Below are positions 1 through 8,172 of a stretch of 63,201 nt of DNA, piece by piece. A program made the position numbers and the translations under genes. This DNA is from Clostridia bacterium (GTDB lineage: Bacteria > Bacillota > Clostridia > Christensenellales > Aristaeellaceae): positions 1-63,201 of the forward strand of contig JAFTWV010000001.1 of assembly GCA_017465155.1 (NCBI GenBank), read 5' to 3'. The first letter of the stretch is position 1. The number at the start of each line of letters is the position of its first letter. The notes under the pieces were generated by a model. The model searched no databases and was not told the DNA's origin. It saw only the letters and a list, made by a program, of their open reading frames with translations.

Positions 1-1
1 A

Positions 2-811
2 GAGGACGGTAAGTACTACTACTACGAGGAAGGCAAGCTGGGCGAAGGCGCTGGTCTGGTGAAGGTCGGCGAGGACTACTACTACATCACCGAGGACGGC
101 ACAGCTGTGACCGACGCCAAGGTCGATGTGGAAGAGAACGAGCTGGTCGACGCTGGTACCTACCGCTTCGACGAGACCGGTAAGATGATCCATACTACTG
201 AAATCGTTGAAGAAGACGGAAAGTACTACTACTACGAGGACGGCAAGCTGGGCGAAGGCGCAGGCCTGGTGAAGGTCGGCGAGGACTACTACTACATCAC
301 CGAGGACGGCACAGCTGTGACCGACGCCAAGGTTGATGTGGAAGAGAACGAGCTGGTCGACGCTGGTACCTACCGCTTCGACGAGACCGGTAAGATGATC
401 AATACTACCGAGCTTGTTGAGGAAGACGGTAAGCTGACCTACTACGAGAATGGCAAGCTGGGTAAGGATGCTGGCCTGATCAAGTATGAGGACGACTACT
501 ACTACATCGGCGAGGATGGCACCGCGGTGACCAACACGCAGATGCTGGTGGAGAAGACCAATGGCTTGCTGCCGGAAGACACCTACTGCTTCGGCGATGA
601 TGGCAAGATGTTCGAGCGCCTCGCGGGTGACGCGGACGAGAACGGCGTTGTTGATCTGGATGACGTGACGCTGATCTTCGAATACTGCACCGACGCGACG
701 ATCGAGATCAACCTCATCAATGCCAACGTAAATGGCGACACTGTGGTCGATGCCAAGGACGCGCTGCTGCTCATGCAGTATGACGCGGGCTGGGATATTG
801 AACTTCAGTAA
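2..811 (+). CDS. Secreted repeat protein with C-terminal type I dockerin (5' truncated)
   Basis: The frame is open from the window edge, so the N-terminus and any signal peptide are missing. What is visible is three copies of a 70-residue Tyr/Asp/Gly-rich unit (units begin near 11, 221 and 431; the first two are almost identical, the third has diverged), followed by a dockerin-like tail from about 625. The tail has two calcium-loop segments, DADENGVVDLDD and NVNGDTVVDAKD, each followed by a hydrophobic helix ending in Tyr, the standard duplicated F-hand plan of type I dockerins. The repeats resemble aromatic-rich cell-wall or glucan-binding repeats, but I cannot name the family. Inference: an extracellular protein held by calcium-dependent docking to a cohesin partner, which is not in this window. 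It is the last gene of its unit; the downstream genes begin after a hairpin-rich gap. Confidence 0.8.
   Translation, partial: EDGKYYYYEEGKLGEGAGLVKVGEDYYYITEDGTAVTDAKVDVEENELVDAGTYRFDETGKMIHTTEIVEEDGKYYYYEDGKLGEGAGLVKVGEDYYYITEDGTAVTDAKVDVEENELVDAGTYRFDETGKMINTTELVEEDGKLTYYENGKLGKDAGLIKYEDDYYYIGEDGTAVTNTQMLVEKTNGLLPEDTYCFGDDGKMFERLAGDADENGVVDLDDVTLIFEYCTDATIEINLINANVNGDTVVDAKDALLLMQYDAGWDIELQ
11..640 (+). repeat. Three 210-bp in-frame tandem repeats
   Basis: The AAGTACTACT block recurs at 11 and 221, and its diverged counterpart lies at 431, an exact 210-bp (70-codon) period. Copies one and two differ at only a few positions, which suggests recent duplication or gene conversion; more copies may lie upstream of the window. 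Confidence 0.9.
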
Positions 812-841
812 GCCGAAAATCTAAAAATGGTACGACTGGCC

Positions 842-873
842 TTCTGTCGGTGATGGAAGCATCACCGGCAGAA
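842..873 (+). terminator. 14-bp hairpin after the dockerin gene
   Basis: TTCTGTCGGTGATG pairs with CATCACCGGCAGAA around a GAAG loop with a single G-U pair, 30 bp past the stop codon. No U-tract follows, so termination is plausible but not proven; it could be an mRNA 3' end protector. Confidence 0.5.
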
Positions 874-900
874 GCGCCGGAAGTATGCAAACAAGCAACG

Positions 901-1037
901 CCGTCCATCCTGCGCAAGCAGGGTGGACGGCGCATCGGCACTGTAAGAAGTCTCCCGATTCAGCCGGAGGAGACGCAATGGAACTGTGAAACATGCTTTT
1001 GCCGGTTGGCGGCCCTCGCAGGGAAGCCTTGGCCGGC
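901..1037 (+). other. Structured intergenic segment (three further hairpins)
   Basis: The 812-1135 gap has no credible gene. Besides the hairpin at 842-873 it holds a 13-bp stem with a GCAA tetraloop at 901-930, a GTCTCC/GGAGAC stem at 950-974, and an interrupted stem at 1001-1037 (GCCGG, GGC and CCCT pair with AGGG, GCC and CCGGC). This could be a structured leader RNA for the polysaccharide operon or an intergenic repeat element. I recognise no known riboswitch, and no good promoter is visible before the first glycosyltransferase. Confidence 0.45.
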
Positions 1038-1135
1038 CCCGAATTTGAATGCACATGATCTGGATGGCGACGCCACGCCAGATGATTTATTGATAGAAAA
1101 GGACATTACAAGCCGACTGAGGAGGAGTATCAGGA

Positions 1136-2302
1136 ATGAAAAGAATATTGTTTGTGATCCACTCGCTCGGCTTTGGCGGGGCGGAACGGAGCCTTGTCAA
1201 TCTGCTCAATGAACTGCCCCAGGATCAATATGAGGTGGAACTGCTGCTGTTTCAGCGCAGGGGCGGCTTCCTGGAACAGCTGCCGGCTTGGGTGAAGGTG
1301 CTGGATACACCCAGGGAACTGAACCGTCTGTATGGCCCGCTGAAAAAGGCGGGGATGCTGGTGGTTCCTAAACTTCTGGGCAAGCTGGTTTCCAAGCTGG
1401 TTCGCGAAACGTACAAGGAACGGAATGGATGGCGATGGCGGCATGTGTACCGCCGCCTGATTCCGCCGCTGAAGGGCCATTACGACATTGCAGTGGCTTA
1501 TACCGGAGTGGAGATCCAGTACTTCGTTGCGGAACACGTCAGTGCGGACAGGAAGATCGTATTCATCCACAATGATTATCGCACGGCAGGATATTCCGCA
1601 GCTGATGACGAACCCTACTTTGCGCAGATGGATCAGATCGTGACGATCTCGCCTCAGTGCCTGAACGTGCTGGAGGAAACGTTCCCTCAATACAGAGAGA
1701 AGCTGATTTGTCTGGAGAACATTACCTCTTCCAACGTGGTGCGCAAGCGGGCAAGTGCTTTTGATCCGCCGGAATATCGTGCACAGACGCCGGTGCTGCT
1801 CTCGGTTGGCAGGCTCGATGTGCAAAAAGGCTTCGACATAGCTATTGATGCGGCAAAGATTCTCAAGGATCAGGGGAAACGCTTCCAGTGGTATATCCTT
1901 GGCGAAGGAGGTCTCAGGCAGGAGCTGCAAACGCAAATTGACGGTTACGGCCTGACGGAGGACGTTGTTCTGCTGGGTACACGAAGCAATCCCTATCCCT
2001 ATATGCGGGCTTGCGACGTGCTGGTGCAGTCCTCGCGTCATGAGGGGAAATCCGTCGTGCTGGATGAAGCGAAGATGCTCTGCAAACCGATCGTAGCCAC
2101 TGCTTATCCGACTGTCGGAGATCAGGTGATTGATGGTCAGGAGGGGATTGTAACGGCGATGACAGCCGAAGGCGTCGCAGCTGGCGTCGCCCGCATGATG
2201 GAGGATGCAGCCCTCCGGGAACATATCACAGCCTGTTTGGCAGCGCATGAGTATGGCAACCAGCAGGCAGTGGTCAAGTATGTACAGCTGCTGGATGAAT
2301 GA
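1136..2302 (+). CDS. Glycosyltransferase family 4 (first of a tandem pair)
   Basis: A 388-residue GT-B fold glycosyltransferase, expected to move a sugar from a nucleotide donor onto a lipid-linked glycan at the cytoplasmic membrane face. The N-terminal acceptor domain opens with a beta strand and a GGAE motif (residues 14-17). The C-terminal donor domain has LLSVGRLDVQKG and the E-x7-E signature (E303 and E311, within EGKSVVLDE). ATG follows a GAGGAGG ribosome site at normal spacing. Its TGA overlaps the next gene's ATG (ATGA), so translation is probably coupled. It is clearly paralogous to the next gene. Donor and acceptor cannot be read from sequence. Confidence 0.9.
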   Translation: MKRILFVIHSLGFGGAERSLVNLLNELPQDQYEVELLLFQRRGGFLEQLPAWVKVLDTPRELNRLYGPLKKAGMLVVPKLLGKLVSKLVRETYKERNGWRWRHVYRRLIPPLKGHYDIAVAYTGVEIQYFVAEHVSADRKIVFIHNDYRTAGYSAADDEPYFAQMDQIVTISPQCLNVLEETFPQYREKLICLENITSSNVVRKRASAFDPPEYRAQTPVLLSVGRLDVQKGFDIAIDAAKILKDQGKRFQWYILGEGGLRQELQTQIDGYGLTEDVVLLGTRSNPYPYMRACDVLVQSSRHEGKSVVLDEAKMLCKPIVATAYPTVGDQVIDGQEGIVTAMTAEGVAAGVARMMEDAALREHITACLAAHEYGNQQAVVKYVQLLDE

Positions 2303-3501
2303 TGAAAAAGATATTGATCGTGATCCATAACATGGGCATTGGCGGCGCGCAAAAGAGTCTTTTGTCGTTTCTGCAGTGCCTGGCTATGCATCCCCGGAAC
2401 AAAGAATACGACATTCATGTGCTTCCGCTTGATCCGTCTGGGGAGTTTCTAACTCAGGTTCCAAAGTGCTTCACTGTAGAAAAGCCAGACAATGCGCTGC
2501 GCTGGATGGGGACGTCCATGAGCTTTGCGTTGCTGCTGAGGCATTTTTCACTGCGTGGCATGGCGGGTGAAATTGTCTGGATGCTGAGAAAGCGATTGGG
2601 GCTGCTCCCCAAGGGACTGAATGTCCCCCAACGGCTCTGGTATAGCTGGAAACGATTCATTCCACACTGCCAGGATCAATACGATACAGCGATTGCCTAT
2701 ATGGACGGTACATCGGCCTATTATGTCATGGATAAGGTGCATGCTGGCAAAAAGATGCTGTGGCTGCATAGTGACTATCAGAAGCAGGCTTATCAGGTAG
2801 AATTTGATAAACCCTATTATGAGGCTTGCAATGGTGTGATAACTGTTTCTGAGGCTTGCAAGGAGTCAATGCGTCAGGCGCATCCGGCACAGGAAGCCAA
2901 GATTCAGGTGCTGGAAAACATATCAGCACCCTGGATGATACATGCAAAGAGCGTGGAAAAGGTTGCAGATGAGTTCTGTAATATGGAAGGCATCAGATTG
3001 CTGACTGTAGGACGGCTGCATGAACAAAAAGGTATCGACATTGCGATAGAAGCAGCAAGATGCCTGAAACAGCAAGGTGTTGAATTCCACTGGTTGATCG
3101 TAGGCGAAGGAGCCTTACGGGCTAAACTGGAAGAGATGATTGCTGCCTATGGACTGGAAGAGCAGGTTTATTTGCTTGGCTCACGGGAAAATCCCTATGT
3201 TTATATGGCTCAATGTGATATATTGGTACAGCCTTCGCGTGTTGAAGGCAAATCTATTGTGCTGGATGAGGCGAAAATCCTGTGCAAGCCTATTGTGGTT
3301 ACGGATTATTCAACCGTTCATGATGCTGTTGTTCATGGGGAAACCGGCTGGATTGTTGCCATGAACGGGGAGGCCATTGCCGACGGGATCCAGACGCTAT
3401 GCAAGCATCCAGAGTACAGACAAAAGCTTGTGGATCATCTGAAACGCTTGCCACAGGGGAATGAAGCCTTGGTAGAGCAATATATCGAAAAGATGTTTTG
3501 A
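2299..3501 (+). CDS. Glycosyltransferase family 4 (second of a tandem pair)
   Basis: A 400-residue GT4 enzyme with the same layout as its upstream neighbour: an MKKILIVIHNMGIGGAQ start, a GRLHEQKGIDIAIEAA donor-domain strand, and E-x7-E at E316/E324 in EGKSIVLDE. The stretch around EGKS, LDEAK and LCKPIV is nearly the same in both proteins, so the pair probably arose by duplication and then changed sugar specificity. The start ATG sits in an ATGA overlap; a second ATG one codon on is an equally good start. Presumed role: adding one residue to the repeat unit made by this cluster. Confidence 0.9.
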   Translation: MMKKILIVIHNMGIGGAQKSLLSFLQCLAMHPRNKEYDIHVLPLDPSGEFLTQVPKCFTVEKPDNALRWMGTSMSFALLLRHFSLRGMAGEIVWMLRKRLGLLPKGLNVPQRLWYSWKRFIPHCQDQYDTAIAYMDGTSAYYVMDKVHAGKKMLWLHSDYQKQAYQVEFDKPYYEACNGVITVSEACKESMRQAHPAQEAKIQVLENISAPWMIHAKSVEKVADEFCNMEGIRLLTVGRLHEQKGIDIAIEAARCLKQQGVEFHWLIVGEGALRAKLEEMIAAYGLEEQVYLLGSRENPYVYMAQCDILVQPSRVEGKSIVLDEAKILCKPIVVTDYSTVHDAVVHGETGWIVAMNGEAIADGIQTLCKHPEYRQKLVDHLKRLPQGNEALVEQYIEKMF

Positions 3502-3515
3502 AAGGAGGAGGACGC

Positions 3516-4601
3516 GTGTCGCCTTGGTTCAGTCTGATCTTGCCATGTTATAATGTGGAACGATATGTGGAGCGTTGCGTGCAGTCCATCCTCTCGCAGG
3601 CTTTTGATAATTTCGAAATTATTCTGGTGGACGATGGATCAACGGATCGGACGGTGTCTATCTGCGATTACTTGGCGGAGCAGCATCCATGCATTAGGGT
3701 GATCCATAAGGAAAATGGGGGACTATCCAGCGCACGCAATACAGGATTGGATGCGGCGCAGGGAAAGTATATTTGGTTTATTGACTCTGATGACTGGATC
3801 GAATCGGGTGCGTTGAATCAACTGTATCAGGCTTCTCAGGAAGGGGAGCCGGATCTTGTCAAATTCGCCTACTACCGGGTGGAAAAAGAAAAAAAATCCG
3901 TGCTGCTGAACGTGGAAACGGGGATTTATCAGGGAACAGAAAAGCTTGGCTTGCTCAGGAGAAAAGCTTTTTGTGAGACCGGAAAGTACGGTCTGTCCGT
4001 ATGGCAACATATATACCGCCGGGATTTTGTTGCCAAGTATCAGCTGCGGTTTGTATCTGAACGGCTCGTTGGCAGCGAGGATTATCTGTTCAATCTGCAG
4101 GCGCTGTGCCACGTGGGCAGCCTGCGGGTGATTCCGGCAGCGCTGTATGTGTATGAAATGCGGGCGGGAAGCCTGACGCAGACATACAAGGCTGATCTGA
4201 TGGATCGGTACAGTGAATTGTACCGGAGGCTGAAGCAGTATTATCGCGACGCGGACGCCGATCTGGAAACTGAAAAGCTGATTGACCGGTTCTATGTATG
4301 GCATTTGGCCGTCGGAACAGCTTTGACGCAGGAGTATGCAATGCTGGCGGCCCATAATCCTGTTAGGCAGGTGCGAAGGGCAGCACGTGCTGTTCTGAGT
4401 CGAAAAGATGTACAGAATGCCGCGAAAAACGCTGACCAAATTGGTATGCGGTGGCAGAAGAAGCTGCAGTGCTTTGCGATACAGGCGCGTTTTGAAGGCT
4501 TGTTCTATTGGTTGTATGCTGTGAAACCGGGCCTAAAACATGATGGGAAGAGGCGGAAGAGGAATGAAACGAATCAGAGTACCAAGAAGTATCTCTTTTA
4601 A
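3516..4601 (+). CDS. Glycosyltransferase family 2
   Basis: A 361-residue GT-A fold glycosyltransferase. I chose the GTG at 3516 because AAAGGAGG lies at correct spacing before it and the protein then begins at once with the canonical first strand (FSLILPCYNVERYV). D39-D40 (VDDGSTD) bind the nucleotide; D90-S-D92-D93 (FIDSDDW) is the DXD-type metal site. The C-terminal third is typical of capsule or exopolysaccharide GT2 enzymes. The 3' end overlaps the next gene by about 38 bp. Substrate unknown. Confidence 0.9.
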   Translation: MSPWFSLILPCYNVERYVERCVQSILSQAFDNFEIILVDDGSTDRTVSICDYLAEQHPCIRVIHKENGGLSSARNTGLDAAQGKYIWFIDSDDWIESGALNQLYQASQEGEPDLVKFAYYRVEKEKKSVLLNVETGIYQGTEKLGLLRRKAFCETGKYGLSVWQHIYRRDFVAKYQLRFVSERLVGSEDYLFNLQALCHVGSLRVIPAALYVYEMRAGSLTQTYKADLMDRYSELYRRLKQYYRDADADLETEKLIDRFYVWHLAVGTALTQEYAMLAAHNPVRQVRRAARAVLSRKDVQNAAKNADQIGMRWQKKLQCFAIQARFEGLFYWLYAVKPGLKHDGKRRKRNETNQSTKKYLF

Positions 4602-5832
4602 TTCAATGTTAATATATGTGGCGTTGTTCTGTGTGTCATCTTTTGCACTGCTGGAACATGTCACCATATCTGTTGGAGCCTTTTCACCGATCAAGTTCTA
4701 CTTGCTGTACTTGGGATTTTTCTGTATTTTGATGCAGATCAAGACCCTATCGAGATGTCTTTTGAAAAAGAAGTATTTTTACGTACTACTGGCGGTGTTT
4801 GTTTTCTGTATGTTCCTGGCAATTTCCATGCTGGCCAACAGAGGATCGTCGATGGGAATGCCACTATACAGTACGGTACGTATCGTGCTATTCTTGGTGG
4901 AGCTTTTCGCATTGATGATTGTGCTGGCTGAAACCGGTCGCGGAACAGCTGCGCTGAAGTTTCTATTCTGGTACACGCTTCTGATTGTGGGCGTAAATGA
5001 TGCCCTGATGTTTTCAAGAGTTATTACCTTTGGAACGTCAAGACATGAATACTATATTGTTGGTACGAAATTCTCCGTTTCCTATCTTCATATGGATCTG
5101 CTGACGCTGTGGCTGATGGTATATGCAAAACGGAGCGGAGGGATCAGGAAGAGGAAATTAGCTGTATTTCTGGCAACTGTCTTTATAGTGATGGTGACAA
5201 TCAGAACAAACTGTATGACAGGTTTGTTAGGCTGCATTTTGCTGGCTGCTATATTCGGATGGCTACAGACAAAAAAGAGAAAACTGCTCTATAGGCTTGC
5301 ATCTCCAGGTGTACTCGTGCTTGCAATTGTGGTAAGTGTTCTGTTCATTGGTGCTGTGGATACGATTGTGGGGATTCCTGTGGTCAGATACTTCGTTGAG
5401 GAAGTATTGAATCGTGACACCTCTATTACGGGCAGAACCAATATATATGAAATGCTATTGGAAAATATGCAGGGCCATTGGCTGCAGGGATACGGTTATG
5501 GTAATGCCAACAAGACGGCGATGAAGTTGTTTGGCTATGCCAATGTGCAGAATGGATTGATGCAGTGGGTGCTTCAGATCGGTGTTCCGGCGACGGTCAG
5601 TATGCTGGCTTTGTTTGTGCAGGTATTCCGCCAGCTGAAGCACAGCAATGGTGAAAAGCGGGAGCTTGTGATGCCGCTGGTGATTCTTGTGTATCTCTAT
5701 GTGATCCTGGCAACGATAGAAACAACCTTTAATATGGCGTTTATCATGTGGTTTGCATTGATCTTCATGCTTGTCACTGAAAGGCGGGAGAATCAGATGA
5801 CAGAGCAGGTTCAGAGAGTGGGGAGCACATGA
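4564..5832 (+). CDS. O-antigen polymerase/ligase-like membrane protein (Wzy-type)
   Basis: About 422 residues with around ten hydrophobic segments and a larger extracellular loop rich in aromatic and charged residues before the last helices, ending in a short basic tail. The layout fits polysaccharide polymerases of the Wzy/O-antigen ligase superfamily, which join lipid-linked repeat units outside the membrane. Sequence conservation in this family is low, so the call rests on topology and on the neighbouring transferases and flippase. The start is taken at 4564, which has the better-placed purine-rich site; 4540 is the alternative. The stop overlaps the next start (ATGA). A+T content here is higher than elsewhere in the window. 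Confidence 0.75.
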   Translation: MKRIRVPRSISFNSMLIYVALFCVSSFALLEHVTISVGAFSPIKFYLLYLGFFCILMQIKTLSRCLLKKKYFYVLLAVFVFCMFLAISMLANRGSSMGMPLYSTVRIVLFLVELFALMIVLAETGRGTAALKFLFWYTLLIVGVNDALMFSRVITFGTSRHEYYIVGTKFSVSYLHMDLLTLWLMVYAKRSGGIRKRKLAVFLATVFIVMVTIRTNCMTGLLGCILLAAIFGWLQTKKRKLLYRLASPGVLVLAIVVSVLFIGAVDTIVGIPVVRYFVEEVLNRDTSITGRTNIYEMLLENMQGHWLQGYGYGNANKTAMKLFGYANVQNGLMQWVLQIGVPATVSMLALFVQVFRQLKHSNGEKRELVMPLVILVYLYVILATIETTFNMAFIMWFALIFMLVTERRENQMTEQVQRVGST

Positions 5833-6926
5833 AAATTGCAATTCTTTCTATGCAGCGGATCGTGAATTATGGCTCCGTGCTGCAGGCCTGGTCCCTGAGA
5901 CAAATGATCCGGGAAGTTTCCGGCGTCACAGCCGACTTTCTGGATATTGAGGACAGTCCAGCTCTGAAAAGCAATGCGCCTGCATTGCCTGAGGCTGACT
6001 ATCAGAGTCCGGCGTATTATTCTCAGCATGTTTTGCAGAAGACAAAGCGCCGGATAATTACCATGCTGTCGGGATACAATAAAAAGCTGATCCGCAGGTT
6101 CATGCAGAAGGAATTGAAGCTGGACGCGGCTGAAACGCGCGAGGAATACGAGCTTGTGATCGTAGGTAGCGATGAGGTGTTTAATCATGCAGCAGGAATT
6201 CGCCTGCAACTGCATGGTTTGGTAAAGCAAGCGAGAGAAGTCATTTCTTATGCTGCATCCTGCGGCAGTGCGAAAGCGGAGCATGTATGCCCAGAGGATG
6301 TGAAAATGCTCCGGGATGCGATGAAACGGTTTGCGTCAGTCTCTGTGAGGGATGAGGGGACGGCCCGATATGTCAGTTGCTTTTATGACGGACTGATTTG
6401 CAAGCATATGGATCCTGTGCTGATGGGTGAACTTTATGCCCGGAAGGCGAGAAAGGTCTGGCTGAAAGGGTATATGTTGGTATATGCATATGGCCAGCGA
6501 ATCCGCACGGCAAATGAAATCGAAGCAATCCGCACCTTTGCAAGACAGAAAGGACTCCGGATCGTTGCTATGGGCGGGTCACAGTTCTGGTGTGATCTGT
6601 ATATTCCCGCATCACCCATGCGGTTGCTGGACTGGTTTGCCCATGCGGATTATGTGGTGACTGACACTTTTCATGGAGCTGTTTTTTCAGTGATTAACCA
6701 AAAGCGCTTTGCGGTGATCGTGCGGCCTTCCAATGAAAACAAGCTCACAAGCCTACTGAAGGATCTGTCGCTTGAACAAAGAACGGTGGAGGATCCGACG
6801 ATGTTAGGGTGCGTGCTGGATGCGTCTGTTGACTATGATGCGGTAAACACAATTCTTGCCCGGGAACGGATCAGAGCACGAGCCTACTTGAAGGAGCATC
6901 TGATAAATGAACAGGCAAGTCATTGA
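5829..6926 (+). CDS. Polysaccharide pyruvyl transferase family protein
   Basis: A 365-residue protein of the polysaccharide pyruvyl transferase family, GT-B-like enzymes that usually transfer pyruvate from phosphoenolpyruvate to form ketals on surface sugars. Typical features are the N-terminal NYGSVLQAWSL, the mid-protein VGSDEVFNH strand (a variant of the family's G-S-D-Q) and the C-terminal DTFHGAVFSVINQK motif. Some members act on other donors, so pyruvylation is inferred. It overlaps the next gene by 20 bp, an FrhB-like Fe-S protein; the same pairing occurs in many exopolysaccharide clusters. Confidence 0.85.
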   Translation: MKIAILSMQRIVNYGSVLQAWSLRQMIREVSGVTADFLDIEDSPALKSNAPALPEADYQSPAYYSQHVLQKTKRRIITMLSGYNKKLIRRFMQKELKLDAAETREEYELVIVGSDEVFNHAAGIRLQLHGLVKQAREVISYAASCGSAKAEHVCPEDVKMLRDAMKRFASVSVRDEGTARYVSCFYDGLICKHMDPVLMGELYARKARKVWLKGYMLVYAYGQRIRTANEIEAIRTFARQKGLRIVAMGGSQFWCDLYIPASPMRLLDWFAHADYVVTDTFHGAVFSVINQKRFAVIVRPSNENKLTSLLKDLSLEQRTVEDPTMLGCVLDASVDYDAVNTILARERIRARAYLKEHLINEQASH

Positions 6927-8124
6927 TTTGGTTCCTGACGCAGCCGATTGCTCGGGCTGCGGTGCATGTATGTTGGTTTGCCCCAAGGGTGCTATTACCA
7001 TGCAGGCTGCGTTGGATGGCAGCCTGTTTCCGGTGATTGACCAGAAGCAATGCATCGGCTGCGGCAGATGTTTGCGACAATGCGTCTATCGCCAGCCTGC
7101 CGACCTCAACGCACCGAAGGAAGCTTGTGCGGCCGTTGCCAGGGACAGTGAAGTTGTCTCCCACAGTGCATCTGGCGGAATGTTTGCTGCGCTTGCGAAG
7201 CACTGGATTCAGTGTGGTGGATTGGTGGCTGGAGCGGTGATGGACTGTTCGCATAGCGTCCAGGTATATCATATCCTCTCGGATAGAGTGGAGGATGTGC
7301 AGCGCATGCAGGGCTCGAAATATGTGCAGAGTGATGCCTGGCGCTGTTATCAGGCTGTTCTGGATGCGCTGGCGGCCGGAAAACAGGTGCTGTTCTCAGG
7401 TACGCCCTGTCAGGTCGCAGCGATTCGAGAACTGACAGGTGATCCAGACCATCTGACAACGATTGACTTGATCTGCCATGGCGTTCCGCCGCTCAAGTTG
7501 CTGGACGACTATGTGCGTTTGCTGAGCAGACGCTTTCACGGACAAATTGAAGCCTTCCGATTCCGAGACAAAGCGTTGAAGAAAAGTTTTTCCGCCAGCC
7601 TGGATGTGCGATATGGAGAAAAGGTGAAACGCTTCCATTTGCGATCCCATGAGCTGTCGTTTTACAAGTATTTCCTCGAAGGTGCGAATTACCGTGAAAA
7701 CTGCTACAGCTGTCCCTTTGCACGACTGGAACGGACGGCGGATCTGACGATAGGCGATTACTGGGGCGTCAGGAAACGGCATGCTGCTGATTTTGAAGCA
7801 AAAAAAATGCCGGATGTTGCTGACTGGTCCTGTGTGTTGGTGAATACCCCCAAAGGCCGTAGGCTGCTGGATTTGCATGCGCAAGAGATTTCGCTCTATG
7901 CTTCCGCACCGGAGTGGGTGGCGGAGGAAAATCATCAGCTGAGTCAACCGACGATTCCACCAGAGGGGAGGATGTCATTGAAACGTCTTTATGAGCAGAA
8001 AGGCTATGGAGGCGTGGAAAAGGCATTCATTCAGGAAAAGGGAGGATCACTGAAGTATCATCTCCGGCTGTGCAAGCAGCTGTATCGAAACCAACGTGCG
8101 GTTCAGCAGGACCAAACCAAATAA
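6907..8124 (+). CDS. FrhB-like Fe-S protein of a polysaccharide cluster
   Basis: 405 residues. The N-terminus carries two ferredoxin-type 4Fe-4S motifs (C15, C18, C21, C25, then a second set in KQCIGCGRCLRQC). The rest matches the N- and C-terminal domains of the F420 hydrogenase/dehydrogenase beta-subunit family, with VLFSGTPCQVAAIR, DLICHGVPP and a late Cys pair in ENCYSCPFAR. Despite the family name no F420 metabolism is implied: bacterial members beside pyruvyl transferases and glycosyltransferases have no firmly known reaction. It probably carries out a redox step on a sugar or acceptor. Last gene of the plus-strand operon; a terminator follows. Confidence 0.85.
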   Translation: MNRQVIDLVPDAADCSGCGACMLVCPKGAITMQAALDGSLFPVIDQKQCIGCGRCLRQCVYRQPADLNAPKEACAAVARDSEVVSHSASGGMFAALAKHWIQCGGLVAGAVMDCSHSVQVYHILSDRVEDVQRMQGSKYVQSDAWRCYQAVLDALAAGKQVLFSGTPCQVAAIRELTGDPDHLTTIDLICHGVPPLKLLDDYVRLLSRRFHGQIEAFRFRDKALKKSFSASLDVRYGEKVKRFHLRSHELSFYKYFLEGANYRENCYSCPFARLERTADLTIGDYWGVRKRHAADFEAKKMPDVADWSCVLVNTPKGRRLLDLHAQEISLYASAPEWVAEENHQLSQPTIPPEGRMSLKRLYEQKGYGGVEKAFIQEKGGSLKYHLRLCKQLYRNQRAVQQDQTK

Positions 8125-8130
8125 ACAGGG

Positions 8131-8169
8131 AACCCCGTTCAGCCGAAACAAATCGGTTTGAACGGGGTT
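8131..8169 (+). terminator. Bidirectional terminator between convergent genes
   Basis: AACCCCGTTCA pairs with TGAACGGGGTT, with an extra CCGA/TCGG step, just after the stop at 8124 and just before the stop of the minus-strand gene at 8173. T-rich bases flank it on both strands. Confidence 0.85.
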
Positions 8170-8172
8170 CTG

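Noticed and set aside
930-980. Possible cobalamin riboswitch (ACTGTAAG followed by AGCCGGAGGAGAC, similar to a B12 box)
   Set aside because: The box has an insertion, the other core elements are absent at the right places, and the downstream genes are for glycans, not B12 use or transport.
1040-1135. Promoter immediately before the first glycosyltransferase
   Set aside because: No hexamer pair with acceptable spacing was found; transcription may start further upstream.
6907-8124. F420-dependent hydrogenase subunit of a methanogen-like pathway
   Set aside because: Only the family name fits; the neighbours are polysaccharide genes and there are no F420 or hydrogenase partners.
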